From Bacteroidales bacterium (lineage in GTDB: Bacteria; Bacteroidota; Bacteroidia; Bacteroidales; Muribaculaceae): a stretch of 64,000 bases of DNA. The notes under the pieces are model-generated. The model did not search any database, was not told the origin of the DNA, and worked only from the letters and a program-made list of their open reading frames with translations. The stretch lies in assembly GCA_022009815.1 (NCBI GenBank), contig CP091725.1, forward strand, positions 1,736,001 to 1,800,000, in the 5' to 3' direction. The translations under genes were made by a program, and so were the position numbers. The stretch's first letter is position 1, and the number at the start of each line of letters is the position of its first letter. Shown here one piece after another: positions 51,348 to 58,929 of the stretch.

Positions 51348-51785
51348 ATGAAAATTTTAAGTTGTTCGATATTTGCTATGCTTGCCTTTGCTGCAGCGCC
51401 GTCGGTCTCGGCTCAGGTGTCGCGCATTGCCTTGGAAACAAGACACTGCCAGCATGAGAACTATGTGAATGTCTACGAATATGATTTCGTCGACGTTCAA
51501 CCGCAATTCCCGGGCGACGACAGAGGCTTGATGAACTATATAAACCATGAGCGCAAATATCCCAGTGACGCATACCGCAGTCATATACAGGGGCGCGTGG
51601 TTTGCAGTTTTATCGTAAACACAGACGGTTCTGTTTGCAACGTGTCGGTGATAAAGGGGGTTCACCCTTCGCTCGACAGGGAAGCGATGAGAATAGTCAA
51701 GAATATGCCGGCGTGGAAACCTGGCCGGTTGGGAGGTGAGGATGTGCCTGTAAGGTGCATAATTCCGATTGCCTTCCGTCTATAA
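51348..51785 (+). CDS. TonB C-terminal domain protein, stand-alone periplasmic
   Basis: Protein of 145 residues from the ATG at 51348 (MKILSCSIFAMLAFAAAPSV, ending SAQ), a normal signal peptide. The open frame extends upstream to 51129, but the promoter at 51278-51309 and the signal peptide fix the start. The mature part holds the TonB_C fold: VDVQPQFPGDDRGLMNYINH, SHIQGRVVCSFIVNTDGSVC and KNMPAWKPGRLGGEDVPVRC. It lacks the membrane anchor and proline-rich linker of true TonB, so it cannot act alone as an energiser; its role is unknown. A hairpin terminator follows at 51819, separating it from the next operon. Confidence 0.85.
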   Translation: MKILSCSIFAMLAFAAAPSVSAQVSRIALETRHCQHENYVNVYEYDFVDVQPQFPGDDRGLMNYINHERKYPSDAYRSHIQGRVVCSFIVNTDGSVCNVSVIKGVHPSLDREAMRIVKNMPAWKPGRLGGEDVPVRCIIPIAFRL

Positions 51786-51818
51786 CAAGACCACAAATCT
51801 TTCATAATCTTATATTTT

Positions 51819-51854
51819 ACCTCCTAACCTGTTGATAGGCCCGGAGGTTTTTTT
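51819..51854 (+). terminator. Intrinsic terminator after the TonB_C-domain gene
   Basis: Stem ACCTCC / GGAGGT (51819-51824 with 51843-51848) with an additional inner pair ACCT / AGG, followed by seven T. It is 33 bp after the stop codon. Confidence 0.8.
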
Positions 51855-51932
51855 ATGCCATTATGCGTCGTTTTAGGGTTGCGCATACCTAATTGTTGTG
51901 GTTCGACCCATCCTTTTTACCTTTTTTTTGCG

Positions 51933-51964
51933 ATTGTGGCAGGAAAAAAGTGAAAATAACTTTG
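51933..51964 (+). promoter_or_regulatory. Promoter of the porin-imelysin-oxidoreductase-CcsA operon
   Basis: TAACTTTG at 51957-51964 is a good -7 box. ATTG at 51933-51936, 20 bp upstream, is a weak -33 box. The porin gene starts at 51994. Confidence 0.58.
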
Positions 51965-51993
51965 CGGTTGAAAAAATATCACAACAATCTGCA

Positions 51994-53382
51994 ATGAACA
52001 AAACTGTATTATTACTGTCGGCTTGCTTGGTTGCTTCGATTATTCCGGCCAATGCGCGACGCAATAACAAAGAAGTTGAAAAAACGGTTACTACGACCAC
52101 AACGGTGGTGCGCGGCGACACAACAATCACTACTACAACTGTAACATCGACGCCGGTTGCGCAGGAAAGCCAGCCTGGCAAACGCTCGTTTAAGTCGCGC
52201 CTTTCTCTTGGAGGATATGGCGAGGCTGTGATGACTCGGAATTTCTATAGCGATAACGTGAACCGATACTCTAAGGCGGAGGACTATAAGGAAGCGAAAG
52301 GTCACAACCGTTTCGATCTGCCGCACGCTGTTATCATGCTTGGATTCGACTTCGGTCGTGGCTGGACTTTCGGCTCGGAAATTGAGTTTGAACACGGCGG
52401 CACGGAGAGTGCTGTCGAGATGGAGGCGGAAGAAACAGGCGAATGGGAGAAGGAGATTGAGCGCGGCGGTGAGGTCGCTCTTGAGCAACTATGGATAAAC
52501 AAGGAGTTCCGCCCGTGGATTCAGGTGCGCGCCGGACACATGGTGGTGCCTGTGGGCTCGCTCAACAGCAACCACCTTCCAAATGAGTTCTTCACGGTCT
52601 ACCGTCCGGAGGGCGAGGCTACGATTCTGCCGAGCACTTGGCATCAGACGGGCATCAGCGTGTGGGGAAATTACAAGTGGATGCGCTATGAGGTGATGGC
52701 TTTGCCGGCGCTAAACTCTTGCTTCTTCTCGAAAGACGCGTGGGTGCACTATGGCGCAGCTTCTCCTTTCGAATTCACTCCGGCAAACAATATCGCCGTT
52801 GCAGCACGCCTTGATTTCTTCCCGGTGCAGGGGCTGAGACTGTCGGCAAGCGGATATTTCGGCAACTCGTTCAACAACACGTTGCAGGCTGACTTCAACG
52901 GCAAGTACAAGGACGTGAAGGGGGCTGTCACTATCGGTTCGTTCGACATGGAGTATAAAGGCTATGGTTTGATTGTCAGAGGAAACGCTACTTACGGTCA
53001 TCTCGGCGACGCCGATAAAATTTCAGACTACAACCGACTTCAGATGAAAACGTCGCCCTACAAGCGCACGCTCGTGGGAAAGGAGGCTTATTCTTATGGC
53101 ATAGAGGCTGGTTACAATATCCTGCGCCCGTTCTCAAGCATAAAGTACGACAAGCTTTATGTGTTCGGCAGATATGAAGCTTACGATGCCTACAAGCCTG
53201 CCAACGGAAACTACCGCGACTATCCGTGGACGGAAATCAAGCGTATGGCCGTAGGCCTCAATTATATGCCGATGAAGCAAATCGTCATCAAGGCGGAGTA
53301 TTCAAAACGGTTCTTGAAAAGTCAGTACAACGATGAGCCGTCAATATCTTTGGGAGTCACCTACACCGGCAACTTCCTTTAA
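51994..53382 (+). CDS. Outer-membrane porin-like protein of an iron/haem-linked operon
   Basis: Protein of 462 residues from the ATG at 51994 (MNKTVLLLSACLVASIIPAN, signal peptide). After an unusual Thr/Val-rich linker (VEKTVTTTTTVVRGDTTITT) the rest is a beta-barrel: LSLGGYGEAVMTRNFYSD, HAVIMLGFDFGRGWTFGSEI, EALEQLW-type strands, IQVRAGHMVVPVGSLNSNHL, ending SISLGVTYTGNFL with a terminal aromatic at a C-terminal strand. It resembles phosphate-selective/OprP-like porins found before imelysin genes in Bacteroidota. It probably lets metal or small anions through the outer membrane. It is 43 bp upstream of imelysin and likely in the same transcript. Confidence 0.8.
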   Translation: MNKTVLLLSACLVASIIPANARRNNKEVEKTVTTTTTVVRGDTTITTTTVTSTPVAQESQPGKRSFKSRLSLGGYGEAVMTRNFYSDNVNRYSKAEDYKEAKGHNRFDLPHAVIMLGFDFGRGWTFGSEIEFEHGGTESAVEMEAEETGEWEKEIERGGEVALEQLWINKEFRPWIQVRAGHMVVPVGSLNSNHLPNEFFTVYRPEGEATILPSTWHQTGISVWGNYKWMRYEVMALPALNSCFFSKDAWVHYGAASPFEFTPANNIAVAARLDFFPVQGLRLSASGYFGNSFNNTLQADFNGKYKDVKGAVTIGSFDMEYKGYGLIVRGNATYGHLGDADKISDYNRLQMKTSPYKRTLVGKEAYSYGIEAGYNILRPFSSIKYDKLYVFGRYEAYDAYKPANGNYRDYPWTEIKRMAVGLNYMPMKQIVIKAEYSKRFLKSQYNDEPSISLGVTYTGNFL

Positions 53383-53424
53383 TCAGAAAATCAACAAATA
53401 CAACAACTACAAATAATAATTACA

Positions 53425-54592
53425 ATGAACAAAATCATTAAATTCCCGATGCTTGCCCTTACTGCGGCGGCAATGACTCTTGGTTTCGCTTCTTGTAGCG
53501 ACAACAACGACCCGACTCCCGATGATTCTTCGGCTAAAGACGCCAAATTCGAGGCTATCGCCAAGCAATATCTGACAAACACTGTCAACATCACTTATCA
53601 GAACCTTGCCGACAAGACTGAACTTCTCGTTGACCAGCTCAAGGCTCTCCGCGCCGACAAGACTGATGCCAACGTGCGGACTGCATGCAAAACATTCCTC
53701 GAGGCTCGCGCTTGGTGGGAGAAGAGCGAGGCTTTCCTTTTTGGCGCTGCCGGTGATTTCGGCATCGACCCGCACATCGACTCTTGGCCTTTGGACCTTG
53801 ACGGTCTTCTCGTGGCGTTGAAAAACGACGCTCAGATTGCTGCGATGGATTCTGAGGACGGCGATGCTTATGCTGGCAACAAACTCGGCGCCGAACTGCT
53901 CGGTTTCCACGGTATCGAATATATAATCTTCAAAGACGGCGCTGCAAAGCCTGCCGCTGAAATCACCGACAAGGATTTGGTCTATGCTATCGCTGTTGCT
54001 GGCGACCTGCGCAACAAATGCTATCAGCTTCAGGTTTCTTGGGCTGGAGCCGACGCTTGTCCTAAACCGTGTCGCAAAATTGGAGGATCTTGAGTGGAAC
54101 ACTACTACAACAGGCGGGTTCTCTTACAACGAGAATATGTTGAACTCTGGCAAGGCGGGCAGCACGTATGTGACTTGGACTGCAGCTATGCAGCAGATAA
54201 TCGATGGTTGTATGGACATCAGCGATGAGGTCGGAACTTCAAAAATCGGTAAGCCTCACACTGGTGAAGACAAAAACTACATTGAGTCGCCTTACAGCGA
54301 GAACTCAATCACCGACTTCTACGACAACATCCTCAGCATCCAGAATTCTTACATGGGCGGAATTGAGGGCAAACGCGACGAGGCTAAATCGCTTCATGCT
54401 TATGTCAAGAGCGTGAACGCTGGTCTTGACTCCAAAGTGGTGGCTGCAATCGACAATGCTCTTGCTAAAATCAAGGCTATGAAGGCTCCGTTCGTGAAGA
54501 ACTACACCGACGCTTCTTGCCAGGAGGCTATGGATGCCTGCGATGCTTTGAACAAGGTTTTGGCTACTGTGAAAGAAGAACTTGCAAAATAA
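53425..54592 (+). CDS. Imelysin-family (M75) lipoprotein (frameshifted as read)
   Basis: 389 residues after correction. Lipobox GFASCSDNN (cysteine at residue 24). HIDSWPLDLDGLLVALK near residue 116 and GFHGIEYIIF near 163 give the GxHxxE-type motif that defines the family. Imelysins bind iron at the cell surface, as in the EfeO-like and ICMP proteins. The frame breaks near 54062; two A restored in CCTAAACCG give CPKNRVAKLEDLEWNTTTTG and a total of exactly 390 codons with stop. The C-terminal part (GGFSYNENMLNSGKAGSTYV, ...NSYMGGIEGK) is the second helical bundle. It is followed by the CxxCH oxidoreductase gene 24 bp later. Confidence 0.88.
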
Positions 54593-54616
54593 AAAATCAA
54601 TCCCATATACAACAAA

Positions 54617-56203
54617 ATGAAAAGACAACTTACAATCGTAAGTCGTTATATGGCAATGAGCATCTTGGTATGCTCATTTGCCGCTTGTAGCGACGACAAT
54701 CCAAAGCCGGGAACCGGCGACGAAAAGGAACTAAGTGAAGAGTATTATTCCGGTGGCAAACTCGGCACTACGTTTAACCAATCGGCGACTGCCTATGAAG
54801 ACCCGACAGTGCCTGTCGAGGAAGGCGGTATGAGCGACCGTTTCAAATATGGCGAATATTTCTTTGAGCGGGCGTTCAACCAAAGCAACAAGCCGTTCAA
54901 CGGCCTCGGCCCGCTCTACATTCGCAACTCTTGTATCTCATGCCACCCTGGCTACGGCCACGGTCGCCGCATGGAGCGCTACCGCGCAAACGACTGGGGA
55001 AACGGCTACCTGCTTGTGGTCTACGACCGCAACACGAATGCTTACCTGTCGTCGCTCACCGGTATGCCGCAAACAAAGGCGGTGGAGCCGTTCAAGGCTC
55101 CGCTCGACGAGGAGAAAATCCAAATCACATGGCCTACCTACACCGACGAGTGGGGAAACAAGTTTGACGACGGTGAGACTTACGAGTTGATATATCCGGA
55201 AGTAAAGATTCCTGAGAGTGCGTTCTATGTGCCTATCGAATGCAACAACAAGCCGTTGCCTTATGCCGATGTTGAGGTGCGACTTGAGTCGACAATCGGT
55301 ATTTACGGAACTGGTCTGCTCGATGCTATCGACGATGCCGACATCCTTGCGCAATACAAGGCTGAGGAGGCGAAGGGTGCGAAACTGAATCCTGCCATCT
55401 TTGCAAACGGCGACTTCGTGAAGAAATATAAGGACGGACACGTGCTGCGCTACACATACGCTCTTACCCGCGGTCCGTTGCAGGACGGCCCTGGTGCCAA
55501 CGCTATCTGGAACATCACCAACGTGACGCGCAGCGACCGCCGTTATCACTATATGACGGAGGCTTATGCCAAGAAGGCGATGAACGACAAGGACGTGCAG
55601 GCTAAGTTCTATGAGTATTTCCCTGACTGGAACAAGACGGGAAACGTTGCCAACGACATCTACAACTATCTTATGAACAAGGAACTCCCTGTTGAGATGA
55701 CCGACGATGACTATGTTAACTTCTACATCTGGCATCGTGGTCTGGCTGTGCCTGCGGCGCGCAATCTCGACGACCCGGTGGTGAAACGCGGAAAGGAATT
55801 GTTTACCGAACTTGGATGCACTTCGTGCCACCGTCCGTCATGGACTACGGGCGACGACAATTTCACTGATCCAAACGGGTTCTTCAAGAATGCCGACGCT
55901 CGTCTGCCTCGATATCCGCACCAGAAGATTTGGCCGTACACCGATATGGTGCAGCATCGCTTGATGATGCCTAACGACATCCGCACTGGTTGGTGCCGCA
56001 CAACTCCGTTGTGGGGTCGTGGTCTGGCTCTCGTTTGCTCTGGTCATCAGGACCGTATGCATGATTGCCGCGCCCGCAACGTGCTGGAGGCGATTATGTG
56101 GCATGGATGCCCGGGTAGCGACGCTCGTTGGGCGGTGGAGAAATTCCGCAAGCTGAGCAAGGCTGACCGCGACGCTGTTGTTGAATTTATCAACGCAATC
56201 TAA
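54617..56203 (+). CDS. Di-haem oxidoreductase lipoprotein (DUF1111 / thiol oxidoreductase type)
   Basis: Protein of 528 residues, lipobox SFAACSDDN (cysteine at residue 24). It carries two haem-c binding CxxCH sites: NSCISCHPGYGHGRRM near residue 106 and LGCTSCHRPSWTTGDDN near 400. The intermediate LRYTYALTRGPLQDGPGANA and the C-terminal LWGRGLAL and ILVEAIMWHG-type segment match the DUF1111 di-haem oxidoreductases, which are coded next to imelysins across Bacteroidota and Proteobacteria. Probably acts in the periplasm or on the cell surface as electron-transfer partner in iron uptake. It needs the haem-attachment protein encoded immediately downstream (8 bp). Intact. Confidence 0.87.
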   Translation: MKRQLTIVSRYMAMSILVCSFAACSDDNPKPGTGDEKELSEEYYSGGKLGTTFNQSATAYEDPTVPVEEGGMSDRFKYGEYFFERAFNQSNKPFNGLGPLYIRNSCISCHPGYGHGRRMERYRANDWGNGYLLVVYDRNTNAYLSSLTGMPQTKAVEPFKAPLDEEKIQITWPTYTDEWGNKFDDGETYELIYPEVKIPESAFYVPIECNNKPLPYADVEVRLESTIGIYGTGLLDAIDDADILAQYKAEEAKGAKLNPAIFANGDFVKKYKDGHVLRYTYALTRGPLQDGPGANAIWNITNVTRSDRRYHYMTEAYAKKAMNDKDVQAKFYEYFPDWNKTGNVANDIYNYLMNKELPVEMTDDDYVNFYIWHRGLAVPAARNLDDPVVKRGKELFTELGCTSCHRPSWTTGDDNFTDPNGFFKNADARLPRYPHQKIWPYTDMVQHRLMMPNDIRTGWCRTTPLWGRGLALVCSGHQDRMHDCRARNVLEAIMWHGCPGSDARWAVEKFRKLSKADRDAVVEFINAI

Positions 56204-56211
56204 CCGTTTTG

Positions 56212-58398
56212 ATGAGGGTACTGAAGAAAACGTCATTCGGGCTGATGGCAATCATCCTTGTGGTGCTTGCCGTCGGCACGATTTTACAGAAAATCGACAG
56301 CTCTGCCGTTGCCGCCTACACAAGCCCGTGGTTCGTGGCTTTGTGGACGGTGATGGCGGTGTCGGCTGTCGCATATATGCTGCGCAGCAGGCTGTATCGC
56401 CGGCTGCCGGCTTTTGCTGTTCATGCATCGTTTGCCGTCATTCTTGCCGGGGCGCTGACGTCGTGGCTCACAAGCGAACACGGCACGCTGCGCCTGAAGG
56501 ATGGTGCGGAGGCAAGCGCGTTTACGCTCGACGACGGCTCTGTTGCGAAAATGCCGTTCAGCCTTAAGCTGCAACGGTTTGAGATTGAATATTATGCCGG
56601 AACGGAGGCGCCGATGGACTTTGTCAGCCATCTGTCGGCTGATGGGGTGAATGGCACCGCGTCGATGAACAATGTGTTTTCTCATCGCGGCTACCGTTTC
56701 TATCAGTCGGGCTATGACAGCGAGGGCGGATCGGTGTTTACCGTGGCTCACGACCCGATGGGCATCGGTGTGACCTATGCAGGATATGCTCTGCTGCTTG
56801 CAAGCATCTGTTGGTTCATGATGTCGGGAAAATCGCGTTTCCGCAGTTTGTTGAGAAAGTTGTCGGCAAAGCAGGCGGCGGTTGTGGGTGCATTGCTGGT
56901 GGCGATGTCGGCGCAGGCTTCTGATTTGCCGGCTTTGCCTCAACGGCAGGCGGAAGAGATGGGCAATCTGTACGTGCTTTACGGCGACCGCATCTGTCCG
57001 TTGCAGACCATGGCGAAGGAATTCACAGAGAAGCTTTGTGGCAACGCTACGTTCGACGGCTTGTCGGCGGAGCAGGTGCTTTCTGGTTGGCTGTACTATC
57101 CAACTGATTGGAGCAAGGTGCCGATGATCAAAATCAAGAGCGCCGAGGTGCGACGCTTGCTTGGCATTGATGGCAAATATGCTTCTGTGCGCGATTTCTT
57201 TTCTGATGTCAACGAGTATAAGCTCGAGAAACCGCTCCGTGGCATTGACCGCTTCGCCGATCCTCAGGGGCTGCGCGAGGCTGCCGAGAAATTCGACATT
57301 ATAAACCGTCTTACAACCGGCAAGTCGTTGAAAATATTTCCGCTGAAGGATGCTGAAGGCAAAATTGGATGGTTCTCGCAGGGCGATGACAATATCCCTG
57401 TCGAAACCGACACACAGGAATGGATGTTTGTGAAGATGAGTCTTAGTTACGCCAACGAGCTGGTGCAGACTGGACGATGGACCGACTTGTCTGACTTCTA
57501 CACGAAAGTGCGCAAATATCAGCGGAAAAACGGAGGAGCGACATTGCCTTCCGACACTCGTTTCAAGGCGGAGAAGACTTACAACACCGTCAGCAACGCC
57601 CGTCCGCTTGCCATAACATTGATGTGCGTGGGGCTGGTGGCTTTCTTCTCGTTCTGCCTGTTGTCGGCACGTGGCGGCCGCCCTCGGCGGTGGGCGGTGT
57701 TGACGCTGCGCGCAATCGCGGTGGCGGCGTGGCTGTATATATCCGTTATTATCGTTCTGCTATGGTTTGTGAGCGGTCATATCCCGATGTCAAACGGCTA
57801 TGAGACGATGCTGTTTCTGGCTTGGTGCGCAGTGCCGATAGCGATGCTTGCCGAGCGCCGCATGCCGTTGGCTCTGCCAATGGGCGTGCTGCTCTGCGGA
57901 ATGACGACGATGGTGGCGATGATGGGCATCTCCAACCCGAGGATGTCGCAGCTGATGCCGGTGCTGCAGTCGCCGTTGCTGAGTGCGCATGTGGCGGTGA
58001 TTATGGTTGCCTATGCGCTGCTTGCGTTTATGGCTATGAACGGCATCGCCGCTTTCGTGATGCGTATGCGCAACCGCGCTGCCACAGATGAGATAACGGT
58101 GCTGAAAGAGCATAGCGAATTGTTGCTGTATCCGGCTGTGATGCTGCTCACCATAGGCATCTTTCTTGGTGCCGTTTGGGCAAACGTGTCGTGGGGACGC
58201 TATTGGGGATGGGATCCGAAAGAAGTGTGGGCTTTGATCACGATGATTGTCTATGCTTTCGCATTCCATCGCGAGTCATTCCCGTGGCTGCGGAGGCCGA
58301 TGGCTTTCCACGCCTATATGGTGTTGGCTTTTTTCAGTGTGCTGTTCACATATTTCGGTGTAAACTTTTTCTTGACAGGTATGCACAGTTACGCATAA
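56212..58398 (+). CDS. ccsA: Cytochrome c biogenesis protein, ResB/CcsA fusion
   Basis: Membrane protein of 728 residues. The N-terminal ResB-like part has three membrane segments within residues 10-85, then a periplasmic domain, another segment near 185-205, and a second periplasmic region. The C-terminal half is CcsA: five or more segments and the haem-binding WGRYWGWDPKEVWALITMIV (WWD-type) near residue 662. Such System II proteins carry haem across the membrane and attach it to CxxCH. The start is ATG 56212; a TTG three bases earlier is possible. The upstream neighbour has two CxxCH motifs, so this protein probably matures it. A 72-bp stretch near its 3' end is repeated beyond the LRR gene. 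Confidence 0.9.
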   Translation: MRVLKKTSFGLMAIILVVLAVGTILQKIDSSAVAAYTSPWFVALWTVMAVSAVAYMLRSRLYRRLPAFAVHASFAVILAGALTSWLTSEHGTLRLKDGAEASAFTLDDGSVAKMPFSLKLQRFEIEYYAGTEAPMDFVSHLSADGVNGTASMNNVFSHRGYRFYQSGYDSEGGSVFTVAHDPMGIGVTYAGYALLLASICWFMMSGKSRFRSLLRKLSAKQAAVVGALLVAMSAQASDLPALPQRQAEEMGNLYVLYGDRICPLQTMAKEFTEKLCGNATFDGLSAEQVLSGWLYYPTDWSKVPMIKIKSAEVRRLLGIDGKYASVRDFFSDVNEYKLEKPLRGIDRFADPQGLREAAEKFDIINRLTTGKSLKIFPLKDAEGKIGWFSQGDDNIPVETDTQEWMFVKMSLSYANELVQTGRWTDLSDFYTKVRKYQRKNGGATLPSDTRFKAEKTYNTVSNARPLAITLMCVGLVAFFSFCLLSARGGRPRRWAVLTLRAIAVAAWLYISVIIVLLWFVSGHIPMSNGYETMLFLAWCAVPIAMLAERRMPLALPMGVLLCGMTTMVAMMGISNPRMSQLMPVLQSPLLSAHVAVIMVAYALLAFMAMNGIAAFVMRMRNRAATDEITVLKEHSELLLYPAVMLLTIGIFLGAVWANVSWGRYWGWDPKEVWALITMIVYAFAFHRESFPWLRRPMAFHAYMVLAFFSVLFTYFGVNFFLTGMHSYA
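58272..58343 (+). repeat. 72-bp direct repeat, copy 1 (inside ccsA)
   Basis: Bases CGAGTCATTCC through TTCAGTGTGCT inside the ccsA coding region recur at 61938-62008 in the same orientation. The copies differ by one substitution (C/A at the twelfth base) and one T in a T run. Together they bracket 3.6 kb that includes the LRR gene. Confidence 0.9.
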
Positions 58399-58435
58399 GA
58401 TTAAATATAATTACATTGACGTTTACTTCAATTAA

Positions 58436-58475
58436 GGAGGCTGCCCGTAGTGAATACGCGCAGCCTCCGCTTTTT
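58436..58475 (+). terminator. Terminator after ccsA
   Basis: Perfect 9-bp stem GGAGGCTGC / GCAGCCTCC (58436-58444 with 58460-58468), followed by GCTTTTTATT. Confidence 0.85.
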
Positions 58476-58757
58476 ATTCCCATAACAGAATATTGCTGTC
58501 TGGTAAGCTTTTTTATGCCGTTATTTTGCTGAAAATCAATGTAAACAGAAGTGATGATTATATTTGCATGGCAGCAATGGAATCGGTCGCTAATCCTTTC
58601 CTGACTTTGACAGATTTATTCTTACCGACAACACGCCAATGCGCCAAGCCTATGTAAAAATGTTTTGCAATATAATTAGCTAAAATTAACTATGGGAGGG
58701 TAATTATTGTGTTCTTGTTTGTTAAATTTGTAAATTCGAAAAACAAATTGCAAAATT

Positions 58758-58862
58758 ATGAAGAATCCATGGTTAAACATTTCACTTAGCGACACTGTCG
58801 CCGATTGCGCCAACACGATGTCACATTCGCTTTGTGGCGGTAATCGAGGAAAATCGGAATAA
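58758..58862 (+). CDS. Very short open frame, possible remnant of a larger gene
   Basis: Thirty-four codons (MKNPWLNISLSDTVADCANT...GKSE) with a -7-like box TAAATTTG 28 bp upstream. The opening MKNPWLNI resembles the N-terminus of full-length cytoplasmic proteins in this phylum, so this may be the surviving 5' end of a truncated gene. I cannot name the parent. It has no clear Shine-Dalgarno. Confidence 0.3.
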   Translation: MKNPWLNISLSDTVADCANTMSHSLCGGNRGKSE

Positions 58863-58929
58863 TCCTTGATGCCGGCACTTATAATTTGGAGATATTAAAA
58901 ACAACTGAAAACTCTAAAAACAAATAGTA

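Larger units (their letters stand above)
58399..58929. other. Intergenic region between ccsA and the LRR gene
   Basis: Contains the ccsA terminator (58436), then about 260 bp of AT-rich DNA, then a TAAATTTG -7-like box (58723-58730), a 34-codon reading frame (58758-58862) and about 70 bp to the LRR gene start. I see no tRNA or other RNA gene. The stretch 58560-58660 may be coding remnant. Confidence 0.6.
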
